Source of the DNA: Nevskia soli DSM 19509
GTDB taxonomy: Bacteria; Pseudomonadota; Gammaproteobacteria; Nevskiales; Nevskiaceae
Length of the DNA: 64,000 nt
Direction: 5' to 3'
Assembly (NCBI RefSeq): GCF_000711955.1
Contig: NZ_JONR01000028.1
Span: 1-64,000, forward strand
In this document: one piece after another, positions 53,646-61,970 of the stretch
How the letters are laid out: every line of letters starts with the position of its first letter
How positions within the stretch are numbered: position 1 is the stretch's first letter
Position numbers and translations under genes: made by a program
Notes under the pieces: generated by a model
Databases searched by the model: none
The model's input: the letters and a program-made list of their open reading frames with translations, nothing else
What the model was told of the DNA's origin: nothing

Positions 53646-54935
53646 ATGAGCGGTCCGCTGGCTGGAATTCGCGTGGTGGACTTCTCCCGCGTACTAGCGG
53701 GTCCGCTTTGCGCCCGCACTCTCTTGGACCTCGGTGCCGACGTCGTCAAAATCGAGCCACCGAATCCGGATTTGTCGCGTTCGGCATTTCCGTTCAACGA
53801 GGGGATGTCGGGCTACTACGCCCAGCAGAACGCTGGCAAGCGTAACGTCAGTGTCGACCTCAATGTTCCCGGTGCGCGGGACATGGTGCTGAAACTTTGC
53901 GATCAAGCTGACGTGATTGTCGAGAACTTCCGCGCCGGAACTCTTAGGTTCTTCGGCCTGGATTACGAAACGCTCAGCAAGCGTAACCCCAAGTTGGTCT
54001 ATGTCTCAATTACCGGTTATGGTCAAGGTGGTCCCTGGCGGGGACGCATGGCCTACGCTCCGACGGTACAGGCGGAGGGCGGATTTACCGCCAACTCCTT
54101 GCGCCACTTTGGCGACGCTCTGGTCGAGCCACGAACGGATAGCCTGTCCCATGCTGATGTCTACACCGGCATGCAGGCGGTCATCGCGGTGCTCGCGGCG
54201 CTGAATCGCCGTTCGGTGACGAGTGAGGGCCAGTACGTCGATGTGTCCATGGCGGCGACGCTGCTGGCCATCAATGAACGGGCTCACGTAGATCTCAACA
54301 ACTTCGATCTTGGCGATGAGCCGGCCATTCTTGGCGCGACAGATGCCCCGTTCTTCGTCGGGCCAGAGGGCGAGCAGTTCGTCCTGTCGATGAGTCTGGT
54401 TGGTTCGATTACCTTCCCTCTTTATCTGCAAGCCATGCGCCGCTTCGACATCGGCGATGACCCTCGTTTCCGCTCGGCGTCTCTGCGCAAGAAGCACATC
54501 AAGGAGCTTCACGCAATCATCCAGAAGTGGATGCTTACGTTCCGAAGCCTGGCAGACCTCGATGCTCAGCTCGACGAGGCGAAGATCGCGATGGGGCGTC
54601 TGCGCGGCGTCAATGCACTCGCCGATTCCGAGTGGTCGGAGTACTGGGGGGCTACGCAGGAAGTCTCTGATCGCAACGGCGGAACGTACCGCCTGCCAGG
54701 TCGTCCGTGGCGCTTCTCCAAGGACGCATTGGTGCCGATCGGTGACCCAGCGTTTCGCGGCGAACACAATCGCACAGTCTTTGCCGAGATGGGCATGAGC
54801 CAGGCTGAGATCGAGTCAGCGGTGGAATCTGGCGCACTGCTCTTCGACTCGACATTGGGGAAGAAGCCGACGAGTTCGTCGCAGGAGTTTAGCGCGCCCG
54901 AACTGAAGGTGGTGGAATCGAATCGGGCTGCCTAA
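53646..54935 (+). CDS. CaiB/BaiF family (type III) CoA transferase
   Basis: A 429-residue family III CoA transferase, moving CoA between an acyl-CoA donor and a carboxylic acid. It starts with LAGIRVVDFSRVLAGPLCARTLLDLGADVVKIEPP, has VENFRAGTLRFFGLDYETL and YVSITGYGQGGPW, and the catalytic Asp is Asp171 in H-A-D-V-Y-T-G-M. AGEHNRTVFAEMGMSQAEIE closes the core. It is likely to activate or recycle the pathway acid, possibly in place of ATP-dependent ligation. It overlaps no gene and is followed by a strong terminator. Confidence 0.94.
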   Translation: MSGPLAGIRVVDFSRVLAGPLCARTLLDLGADVVKIEPPNPDLSRSAFPFNEGMSGYYAQQNAGKRNVSVDLNVPGARDMVLKLCDQADVIVENFRAGTLRFFGLDYETLSKRNPKLVYVSITGYGQGGPWRGRMAYAPTVQAEGGFTANSLRHFGDALVEPRTDSLSHADVYTGMQAVIAVLAALNRRSVTSEGQYVDVSMAATLLAINERAHVDLNNFDLGDEPAILGATDAPFFVGPEGEQFVLSMSLVGSITFPLYLQAMRRFDIGDDPRFRSASLRKKHIKELHAIIQKWMLTFRSLADLDAQLDEAKIAMGRLRGVNALADSEWSEYWGATQEVSDRNGGTYRLPGRPWRFSKDALVPIGDPAFRGEHNRTVFAEMGMSQAEIESAVESGALLFDSTLGKKPTSSSQEFSAPELKVVESNRAA

Positions 54936-55054
54936 TGGAGTGCCATAAAGATTAGGGGCCCTGGATCCTGTTTTATTGCTGTGCTGTTGTAATGATTTAA
55001 AGCAGAGCCGCGTGTGCATGTTTGTCTCCTCCCTCCTTGTGCGCATCGCGTTCA

Positions 55055-55084
55055 GGCCGGCTCTACATCGAGCCGGCCTTTTTT
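55055..55084 (+). terminator. Rho-independent terminator after the BKACE operon
   Basis: A perfect 9-bp stem, GGCCGGCTC (55055-55063) and GAGCCGGCC (55070-55078), with loop TACATC and six T residues (55079-55084). It closes the BKACE, hydratase and CaiB-type transferase transcript; the following CoA transferase genes then need their own promoter or readthrough. Confidence 0.92.
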
Positions 55085-55132
55085 GGTTGAGTATGCAACT
55101 CGCAGAATCGAAATAACTGGAATGGAGTCCTC

Positions 55133-55843
55133 TTGAACAAACTGTTCCCTAACGCTACGGCCGCAATCGAAGGCCAAATCAAAGATGGCATGGTGCTGGC
55201 TGTTGGTGGCTTCGGCCTATGCGGTATCCCGGAATCTCTGATAGATGCGTTGCAGGCGTCCGGCAAGAAGGATCTGACGGTCGTAAGCAATAATGCTGGT
55301 ATCGACGGCTTCGGCCTGGGAAAGTTGCTGACGACGCGCCAGATCAAAAAGATGATTTCGTCCTACGTCGGCGAGAACCGAGAGTTCGAACGCCAGTATC
55401 TCGCTGGCGAGCTTGAGCTAGAATTCACGCCCCAGGGTACGCTGGCCGAGAAGCTGCGCGCCGGCGGAGCCGGCATCCCAGCCTTCTATACCAAGACCGG
55501 CTACGGGACCATCGTCGCAACTGGTAAGGAAACTCGCCAATTTCCGGCCCAGGATGGCGCCCTGGAGTGGTACGTCATGGAGCGGGGGATCCGGACTGAT
55601 GTGTCGCTGGTAAAGGCCTGGAAGGCCGACACGGCTGGTAACCTCGTCTATCGCCGCACGGCGAGGAACTTCAACCCGATGATCGCAGCAGCTGGCGCAT
55701 TTTGCGTGGCCGAGGTCGAGATCGTGGTCGAAGTGGGTGAGCTTGATCCGGACCAAATCCACACGCCGGGCATCTACGTTAATCGGCTGGTGCACAATCC
55801 CGTACCCGAAAAGCGCATCGAGCAGCGCACCGTGAGGAAATAG
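55133..55843 (+). CDS. scoA: 3-oxoacid CoA-transferase subunit A
   Basis: A 236-residue alpha subunit of a two-subunit succinyl-CoA:3-oxoacid (acetoacetate) CoA transferase. It has the start DGMVLAVGGFGLCGIPESLIDAL, TVVSNNAG, GELELEFTPQGTLAEKLRAGGAGIPAFYTKTGYGT and YRRTARNFNPMIAAA, all typical of ScoA. The start is TTG with TGGAG upstream. The beta subunit follows after two bases. Activation of acetoacetate to acetoacetyl-CoA suits the product expected from the BKACE enzyme upstream. Confidence 0.94.
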   Translation: MNKLFPNATAAIEGQIKDGMVLAVGGFGLCGIPESLIDALQASGKKDLTVVSNNAGIDGFGLGKLLTTRQIKKMISSYVGENREFERQYLAGELELEFTPQGTLAEKLRAGGAGIPAFYTKTGYGTIVATGKETRQFPAQDGALEWYVMERGIRTDVSLVKAWKADTAGNLVYRRTARNFNPMIAAAGAFCVAEVEIVVEVGELDPDQIHTPGIYVNRLVHNPVPEKRIEQRTVRK

Positions 55844-55845
55844 CA

Positions 55846-56475
55846 ATGTCTTGGACTCGTGATGAAATGGCGTTTCGCGCGGCTAAGGAACTGCGGGATG
55901 GCTTTTATGTGAATCTCGGCATCGGATTGCCGACGTTGGTCGCTAACTACATTCCCGAAGGGATGGATGTGTGGCTGCAATCCGAGAACGGCCTGCTCGG
56001 TATCGGCCCGTTTCCGAAGGAGGATGACGTCGACGCCGATCTGATCAACGCCGGCAAACAGACTATCACCACCGTGCCCGGCAGCTCTTTTTTTAGCAGC
56101 GCCGATTCTTTCGCCATGATCCGCGGTGGCCACATCAATCTGTCCATCCTCGGTGCCATGCAGGTATCGGAAAAAGGCGATCTGGCCAATTGGATGGTCC
56201 CTGGCAAGATGGTGAAAGGCATGGGCGGAGCAATGGATCTCGTTGCCGGCGTAAAGCGTGTGGTCGTGCTGATGGAGCATACTGCTAAAGGAGGGGAGTT
56301 CAAGATCCTACCGGAGTGCTCGCTGCCACTCACAGGTGTCGGAGTGGTCGATCGCATCATCACTGAACTGGGCGTGATCGACGTCACCGAAGATGGCCTG
56401 CGCCTGGTCGAGTTGGCACCGGGCGTTTCGTCGGCCGAGATGAAGGAGAAAACCGGGGTGTCCCTCCTGCTGTGA
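55846..56475 (+). CDS. scoB: 3-oxoacid CoA-transferase subunit B
   Basis: A 209-residue beta subunit. The catalytic Glu is in Q-S-E-N-G-L-L-G, and NLGIGLPTLVANYIP, AMIRGGHINLSILGAMQVSEKGDLANWMVPGKMVKGMGGAMDLV and TAKGGEFKILPECSLPLTG are standard for ScoB. It forms the active dimer of dimers with ScoA and would complete the use of acetoacetate. It converges on the symporter gene, whose stop lies about 40 bases away. Confidence 0.95.
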   Translation: MSWTRDEMAFRAAKELRDGFYVNLGIGLPTLVANYIPEGMDVWLQSENGLLGIGPFPKEDDVDADLINAGKQTITTVPGSSFFSSADSFAMIRGGHINLSILGAMQVSEKGDLANWMVPGKMVKGMGGAMDLVAGVKRVVVLMEHTAKGGEFKILPECSLPLTGVGVVDRIITELGVIDVTEDGLRLVELAPGVSSAEMKEKTGVSLLL

Positions 56476-56518
56476 CTTGGTGAGGCCCCGGCAAGGTTGG
56501 CCCCTTCCGTTCTTTCTT

Positions 56519-58117
56519 TCAATGTTCCTGGACTGCCGCTTCGGCACCGTGGCCGCTTAGCATGCGCAGCTTGTGGCTCTGGAATGCAGTGCTGTCGATC
56601 TTATGTGATCCTCCTAGCAGGGTACCCACCCAGCCGGCGAGGAATCCGCAGGGGATACTGATGATCCCCGGATTGGCCAGTTGCACCAGTGGCTGCAGGT
56701 TGTGCAACAGTAGGCCCTTGGGGCCGATTACCGCCGGACCCAACGCGACTAAGATGATCGAACTGGCAACCCCCGTGACTACGGTTGCAATTGCTCCGGT
56801 ATTGTTGAAACGCTCCCAGAATAGCGTATAAAGAATCACGGGCAGATTTGAACTGGCAGAGACGGCAAAGGCTAGCCCGACCAGAAACGCCACGTTGAGC
56901 GATTGGACGAGCAACGCTAGAGCGATCGCGATGGCACCGAATAGGATCGTGGCGATACGGGCGAGTTTGACTTGGTCGGTGGTTTTGCCTTTGTGTGCGA
57001 AGACCACGCTTGCCAAAATATCATGGGCGATGACCGAGGCAGACGAAATCATGATGCCGGAAACGACGGCGAGGATCGTTGCGAAGGCGATTGCCGAGAC
57101 ACAGGCCAATACGATCTCGCCGCCCAGAGTCCCTTGACCGCCGCCGACGGCGGCTGAAAGCAGCACGACTGCGCTGTTTCCAGCGGGGTTGGCTTTGAGA
57201 ATAGTACTGTAGCCGACCATTGCCGCGGCGCAGAACCCTAACAGCGAACTGGTCACCGCGAATGTGGTGATCACCATCAGCGCGACCTTCGCCGAATTTC
57301 GGGCTGCAGCCGCAGTGGGCACGGTATAGAAGCGCATCATGACGTGCGGTAGGCCCGCTGTGCCGAGAGCTAGGGCGAGAGCCAGGGACAGCGTGTCGAA
57401 TCGGTTGGAAAAATAGGCGCCTGGAGCGAGATAGGTCTCCGGATGCCTCGCGGTTTGGCGCGCTTGTCCTAATAACAGGTTTAGGCTGAATGAAAAATGC
57501 CGAAGTGCGAAGAATAATAGAAGTGTTGCGGCGCACCAGATCAACACAGCTTTAACGATCTGCACATAGGTCGCCGCGGTCATGCCGCCAAACACGACAT
57601 ATCCGATCATGAGGATTCCGACCAGCAGGATGGCCGCGCTGGCGCTGAGGGACGGCACCAGCAGGCTCGCCAGTGCGCCGGCACCGACCAACTGCGCCAG
57701 TAAATAGGCGAGTGAGATCAGAAGGGACGACGACGACGTAGCGATGCGTACGTTCTTGCCTGGCAGGCGGAGGGCGACGACATCGGAGAGCGTGTACTTG
57801 CCGCAGTTTCTGATCGGCTCGGCTACCACCAGCAGGATCAAAATCCAGCCGCTGACGAAGCCGACCTGGTAAATCAGCCCGTCGAAGCCGAAGATCGAGA
57901 TGAGCCCGGTGACGCCCAGAAACGATGCGGCCGACATGAAGTCGCCAGAAAGCGCCAGGCCATTCTGCAGAGGGGATAGTGTGCGCCCGGAAACGAAGAA
58001 GCCAGAAACTCCTCTGGAGCGTCGCGCTGCCCACCAGGTCAGCAGCGCGCTCAACGCAATAAACAGAGCCAGCGCAACCAAGCGTAGATTTCCCACCATG
58101 CCTGTAGCCTCAGACAT
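56519..58117 (-). CDS. Sodium:solute symporter (ActP-like)
   Basis: A 532-residue solute:sodium symporter with about 13 membrane helices. It resembles the acetate/glycolate permease ActP: NGLALSGDFMSAASFLGVTGLISIFGFDGLIYQVGF, ASLLVPSLSASAAILLVGILMIGYVVFGGMTAATYVQIVKAVLI, and SSNLPVILYTLFW. Partner DUF485 protein (58110-58454) overlaps its start by eight bases, the usual pairing for ActP and YjcH. It should bring a short carboxylic acid into the cell; whether that is acetate or a pathway acid is unknown. It is transcribed against the CoA transferase genes. Confidence 0.92.
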   Translation of the reverse strand: MSEATGMVGNLRLVALALFIALSALLTWWAARRSRGVSGFFVSGRTLSPLQNGLALSGDFMSAASFLGVTGLISIFGFDGLIYQVGFVSGWILILLVVAEPIRNCGKYTLSDVVALRLPGKNVRIATSSSSLLISLAYLLAQLVGAGALASLLVPSLSASAAILLVGILMIGYVVFGGMTAATYVQIVKAVLIWCAATLLLFFALRHFSFSLNLLLGQARQTARHPETYLAPGAYFSNRFDTLSLALALALGTAGLPHVMMRFYTVPTAAAARNSAKVALMVITTFAVTSSLLGFCAAAMVGYSTILKANPAGNSAVVLLSAAVGGGQGTLGGEIVLACVSAIAFATILAVVSGIMISSASVIAHDILASVVFAHKGKTTDQVKLARIATILFGAIAIALALLVQSLNVAFLVGLAFAVSASSNLPVILYTLFWERFNNTGAIATVVTGVASSIILVALGPAVIGPKGLLLHNLQPLVQLANPGIISIPCGFLAGWVGTLLGGSHKIDSTAFQSHKLRMLSGHGAEAAVQEH

Positions 58118-58454
58118 GACCGTGCATTAGGGAACCTTGAGCGGCGTCGGCGAGATGTTTGGCAATATGGTCGAAGCGATTCGCCCACCAGCAATAAACC
58201 CAGAAGGTGGTGCCGGCGACGACGAGTTGCGCAACGACAACAAGGATGCCGAACGAAACGGAGCCGATCGCCTGAGACGACATCAGCTCGGGCAGATATA
58301 GCACGCTGATCAGTAGACCGAAATACAAAGCGAGTGAAACACCGGTTAATGCTCCGACAAAACGCTTGCGGCGCGCCGATGCCACATCGAGCAAAGTCAC
58401 TACCAGCGCATTCGCCTCGATAGTGGCCGCTCCCTGCGGTTGATCCTGTTGCAT
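58110..58454 (-). CDS. DUF485 membrane protein (YjcH-like)
   Basis: A 114-residue inner membrane protein with two helices (FVGALTGVSLALYFGLLISVLYLPELM and GSVSFGILVVVAQLVVAGTTFWVYCWWAN) and the DUF485 W-x-N-R-F-D end. It belongs to the small partners of ActP-type symporters. The ATG at 58454 has AGGGGGAG upstream; a longer frame from 58616 lacks support. Its stop overlaps the symporter start, so the two are coupled. It is divergent from the ligase gene at 58746, with a roughly 290-base AT-rich gap for both promoters. Confidence 0.9.
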   Translation of the reverse strand: MQQDQPQGAATIEANALVVTLLDVASARRKRFVGALTGVSLALYFGLLISVLYLPELMSSQAIGSVSFGILVVVAQLVVAGTTFWVYCWWANRFDHIAKHLADAAQGSLMHGHV

Positions 58455-58745
58455 GTCTTTTCTCCCCCTAGATGCGGGCTTTTGTTTCCATTCCGGCGGC
58501 GCCACCAGTTCGAGCTGATTGGATCGTCCGTCGTTTGGATCGTCAGGCCTGCCTTGCGACAGGTTTTTTTGCAGCGCAGCAACTATAAACAACACCCTAT
58601 ATAAGTATATTGTCAATCAAATTCATGAATAGCAAGAGCTAATATCAACCCCGGAATTCATGCGCAACTAGGTGTAAGGTGTGAGTGCATCGCATTGCTA
58701 CCGTAATGTGAAACATAAAATCAAAGCAGACTGGCGGGGGGGGCT
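58455..58745. other. Divergent control region, symporter and ligase genes
   Basis: No gene is supported here. The middle is AT-rich (58590-58640) and should contain promoters for both directions. A TTGACA is readable on the minus strand near 58612, but no convincing -10 box stands at the normal spacing, so I do not call a promoter. Confidence 0.45.
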
Positions 58746-60380
58746 ATGAAGAATGCACAGCTAGAGTGGTCGTACTGGCCTGCGGAAGATTCCGACGAGA
58801 TTCACCCCACTACTATCGGCTCGATCCTTCGGGATGCCGCTACTGCGGCGCCGAACCGGACCGCAATGGTCAATTGGGCCAGCCACCCTTCGTTGCGAAG
58901 GACCTGGACCTTCGCCCAGCTGCTTCGCGATGCAGAGCGGACCGCTCGGGCCCTACTGCTGCACTTCAGGCCGGGCAGCCACATTGCCATACAGGCACCA
59001 AATATCCCCGAGTGGGTGCTCCTCGAACTCGGTGCTGGCTTGGCTGGCATGGTGATCGTCACCATCAGCCCGAGCGGTCGCGCTCGGGAGCTTGAGTACG
59101 TCTTGCGTCAATCCCAGGCCGTGGGCCTGTTCCATGTCGCGGGCTTCCGCTGCAATCCCATACAACAATGGGTGACGGAAGTGACGCCACTCCTTCCAAA
59201 CCTTCAGACCTCGTTCGCGATCGAAGCCTGGGACGAATTCCTCTCAAAAGGCTCGGAAGAGCCGCTGCCTGAAGTTGATCCTTATGCGCCGGCCCAGATT
59301 CAGTACACCTCGGGGACGACTGGGGAACCCAAGGGCGCGTTGCTTCATCACGCCGGGTTAACCAATAACGCCCGGATGGCGATGAAGCGCCTGGGCGTCG
59401 GCGCTGGCGACGTTTACGCCCACGGCATGCCCTTCTTCCACACTGCAGGATGCGTACTTTCAGTGCTGGGTCCGATCCAGGCGGGCGCGACACAAGTGTT
59501 TCCGCAAGCGTTCGACTCCGAACTGCTGCTAGGCCTGATCGAGCGCGAACGCGCCACGCATTTTCTGGGGGTGCCGACGATGTTCGTGTGCATGATCGAA
59601 CATTTGCGTCAGCGGAAGTACGATTTCTCTTCGCTGAAGGCTGTGTGTTGTGGCGGTGCGAGCATCGTGCCAGAACTCGCCAGGGACATCGAATCGATCT
59701 TCTCCGTTAAGCTCAACTGCCTCTACGGACAAACAGAGTCCTCGCCCGTTATCACACAGTCCGGTACCGACGACTTGGAGGAGGATCGCATCAACGCGGC
59801 CACCCGACCTTTGCCCCAGACCGCAGTGAAGATCGTCGATCCGTTGAGTGGCGCAGTGGTCCGCACTGGCCAGATTGGTGAGGTCTGCACGCGCGGCTAC
59901 TTGGTCATGCACGAGTACTTCGACAAGATCGAGGCCAGCGCTCTGGCCATCGACGCGGAGCGCTGGCTGCATACCGGCGACCTTGGGGCGATGGATGAAC
60001 GTGGCTATATTCGCATCACCGGTCGCCTCAAGGACATGGTCATCCGCGGTGGTGAGAATCTCTTCCCGGCGGAAATAGAAGCGGTATTAGCCGAATATCC
60101 TGGAATTGTCGAAGTTGCAGTGGTGGGTGTGGCGGATGCGAAGATGGGAGAGGAGCTCGTGGCCTTCGTCCGCATACATGGTGAGCCGCCGAGCGTCGAA
60201 GCGCTCAAGGCCTATGTCTGCAAGAGGCTGGCCAAATACAAGACGCCGCGTTATTGGAGGTTCGTCGCCGAATTCCCGCTCACCGAATCCGGAAAAATCA
60301 AAAAGGCCGTACTGCGTGAGCAGTGGACTCAGGGCACGTTTGCGGAGAACAAAGCGGGTTCGTTGGGGGCCGCTTCATAA
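58746..60380 (+). CDS. AMP-dependent acyl-CoA synthetase/ligase
   Basis: A 544-residue acid-CoA ligase of the ANL family, activating a carboxylic acid via acyl-AMP. Motifs: P-loop-like YTSGTTGEPKG (residues 187-197), YGQTESSP, the W-L-H-T-G-D-L-G Asp, GRLKDMVIRGGENLFPAEIE hinge, and the C-terminal catalytic Lys in T-E-S-G-K-I-K-K. It is most like medium- or long-chain and aromatic/terpenoid acid ligases; the acid cannot be named. It is transcribed toward the LysR gene and divergent from the symporter pair, so import and activation of the substrate are probably co-regulated. Confidence 0.94.
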   Translation: MKNAQLEWSYWPAEDSDEIHPTTIGSILRDAATAAPNRTAMVNWASHPSLRRTWTFAQLLRDAERTARALLLHFRPGSHIAIQAPNIPEWVLLELGAGLAGMVIVTISPSGRARELEYVLRQSQAVGLFHVAGFRCNPIQQWVTEVTPLLPNLQTSFAIEAWDEFLSKGSEEPLPEVDPYAPAQIQYTSGTTGEPKGALLHHAGLTNNARMAMKRLGVGAGDVYAHGMPFFHTAGCVLSVLGPIQAGATQVFPQAFDSELLLGLIERERATHFLGVPTMFVCMIEHLRQRKYDFSSLKAVCCGGASIVPELARDIESIFSVKLNCLYGQTESSPVITQSGTDDLEEDRINAATRPLPQTAVKIVDPLSGAVVRTGQIGEVCTRGYLVMHEYFDKIEASALAIDAERWLHTGDLGAMDERGYIRITGRLKDMVIRGGENLFPAEIEAVLAEYPGIVEVAVVGVADAKMGEELVAFVRIHGEPPSVEALKAYVCKRLAKYKTPRYWRFVAEFPLTESGKIKKAVLREQWTQGTFAENKAGSLGAAS

Positions 60381-60449
60381 CCCTTGATCTCGGCTAGTAG
60401 GTGAGCAGACCGCGCTCGTTGCGGCGGTTCGGAAGGCAACGAGCCCCTT

Positions 60450-60524
60450 AGACATTGTATAAACAAGACATTGATTATCTCGCATGGCCATCGATTACAT
60501 CTATACCAAACGGCAGAATCGATG
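60450..60524. promoter_or_regulatory. Candidate LysR-type control sites
   Basis: Two direct repeats AGACATTG (60450-60457 and 60466-60473) with 16-base period, and a perfect 8-bp inverted repeat CATCGATT (60489-60496) and AATCGATG (60517-60524) lie between the ligase gene and the LysR gene. They are the only structured sequence in that gap and may be binding sites of the LysR protein. Assignment is tentative. Confidence 0.4.
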
Positions 60525-60625
60525 TATGCTAAATGCAGTCCAAGGCATTGTTGCGTCGCAGCAAATGTCTCGAGGCGAGGCTAGTCGCCTTGAGATAACA
60601 AGTCGTATCGGGAGGAGAACCCACC

Positions 60626-61504
60626 ATGGAACTGCGTCAAATCCGTCACTTCATCGCGGTTGCGGAATCCGGTAGCTTCACCAAAGCGTCCGAGCGGGTC
60701 TCGATTTCCCAGCCAGCGCTTTCTGCAAGCATCGCGAAGCTGGAGGCGGAGTTCGACGTCAAGCTCCTGGACCGGCGCCGTGCGCGTGTGGTCCCAACCG
60801 CCGCTGGCGTGCGCCTTATCGAGAAGGCCAATTCCATCTTGCTGGTATGCAATTCCGTGAAGGCGGATGTGCGGAGCGTTGCCAAGCCGCGGTCAGTGCG
60901 TATCGGCGTGCTTCGGACCTTGTCGGCGCGCGCAATCTCAAATTTGATCAAATCGTTCCGGCGCCACAATCCGGGTCTCGCCGTCGGCCTATTCGATGGC
61001 ACGTCGGTAGAACTGTCGAAGCTGCTATCAGAGCATCGCCTGGATGCGATCATCACGATCGCTGAGGACGACATGCCGCAGGAGTTCAAGTCACGCGTCC
61101 TGTTTAAGGAGAGATTCGTGCTCGCGGTGCCGTCTGATCATCGTTTCGCCAACGAGCCTAGCGTCAAGCTCAGCGATCTGCAGGGTGAGGCATTCATCAC
61201 GCGCTCCAGCTGCGAAACGTTCAAGGAAACGACCAAGGTGTTTGCCGAACGCGGTGTGAAGCCACGTGTGGCTTTCAAAACCGATCAGGATGACCGCGCC
61301 CTATGCCTGGTCAATGCCGGCGTTGGACTATCGATTGTGCCCGAGCTGTTCACGATGCAGGGCGTCGTCCAGGTCAAATTCTCCGACTTCGATCTCCACC
61401 GTTCGGTGTGCCTGCGATGGATGCCCGACAATATTGATGAACAGCTGCAGGAGTTCGTCAAGATCGTGTCGAGCCACGATTGGCGCGCGCCCACGATTCA
61501 ATAA
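60626..61504 (+). CDS. LysR family transcriptional regulator
   Basis: A 292-residue LysR regulator. The helix-turn-helix is at residues 1-60 (MELRQIRHFIAVAESGSFTKASERVSISQPALSASIAKLEAEFDVKLLDR); the rest is the two-lobed ligand domain, typically sensing a pathway acid or CoA ester. GGGAGGAG precedes the ATG. It follows the ligase gene by about 245 bases on the same strand and is the obvious local activator for the catabolic genes. A hairpin AGCCAGC-N7-GCTGGCT (61504-61524) overlaps its stop and may help end transcription, though no T-run follows. Confidence 0.94.
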   Translation: MELRQIRHFIAVAESGSFTKASERVSISQPALSASIAKLEAEFDVKLLDRRRARVVPTAAGVRLIEKANSILLVCNSVKADVRSVAKPRSVRIGVLRTLSARAISNLIKSFRRHNPGLAVGLFDGTSVELSKLLSEHRLDAIITIAEDDMPQEFKSRVLFKERFVLAVPSDHRFANEPSVKLSDLQGEAFITRSSCETFKETTKVFAERGVKPRVAFKTDQDDRALCLVNAGVGLSIVPELFTMQGVVQVKFSDFDLHRSVCLRWMPDNIDEQLQEFVKIVSSHDWRAPTIQ

Positions 61505-61949
61505 GCCAGCTGCAACGGCTGGCTCAACGAAAAAGACTACTGATCTGATTGGAGGGTGGCGCTGTCGTCCTCCAACAATTTCATTTATGTGGCGAATAAA
61601 AACAAACGATTGGATTAGTTGACGACCTCCACCTAGGATCGTTTAGATCAAACGACGCCTATGTTTATTCCGGCGGCGAATTGGAACAAATACGGCCGCT
61701 CTTGGAGGAGTTCAATGCATACCAATATAGTCGGCGGCGATTGTCGGCGCGAGCATTGCGACACGTCTATCGGGCTTCTGCATCTCCCCGGTTAAGTCCC
61801 TCCAAGCGGTACTGGGAAATTTATTTTTGAACACCCTGTAGCAACAGGATTTCCAGCAATTTGCCCCCGCGCTGGAAATCCTGTGGGTGATTATGGCCGG
61901 GTGAAGTGTCGAAAGGCGCTTCACCGCGGCTGTCTTTTAATGGACAAAT
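61505..61949. other. Gap between LysR and GlxA-type genes with inverted repeat
   Basis: No gene is supported. It contains a loose match to the shared operon element (GAATAAAAACAAACGATT, 61594-61611) and a perfect 14-bp inverted repeat (61844-61884) close to the next gene. The rest shows nothing. Confidence 0.55.
61844..61884. promoter_or_regulatory. Perfect 14-bp inverted repeat
   Basis: Arms ACAGGATTTCCAGC (61844-61857) and GCTGGAAATCCTGT (61871-61884) with a 13-base loop, about 85 bases before the GlxA-type gene start. It would form a stable hairpin in RNA or a large operator in DNA. No T-run follows on either strand, so a simple terminator is less likely. Confidence 0.55.
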
Positions 61950-61970
61950 ATGAATTCCGAAGGAGGCCGG

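Noticed and set aside
55055..55084. Hairpin as an operator for the CoA transferase genes
   Set aside because: A GC stem followed by six T residues after a stop codon is a standard terminator.
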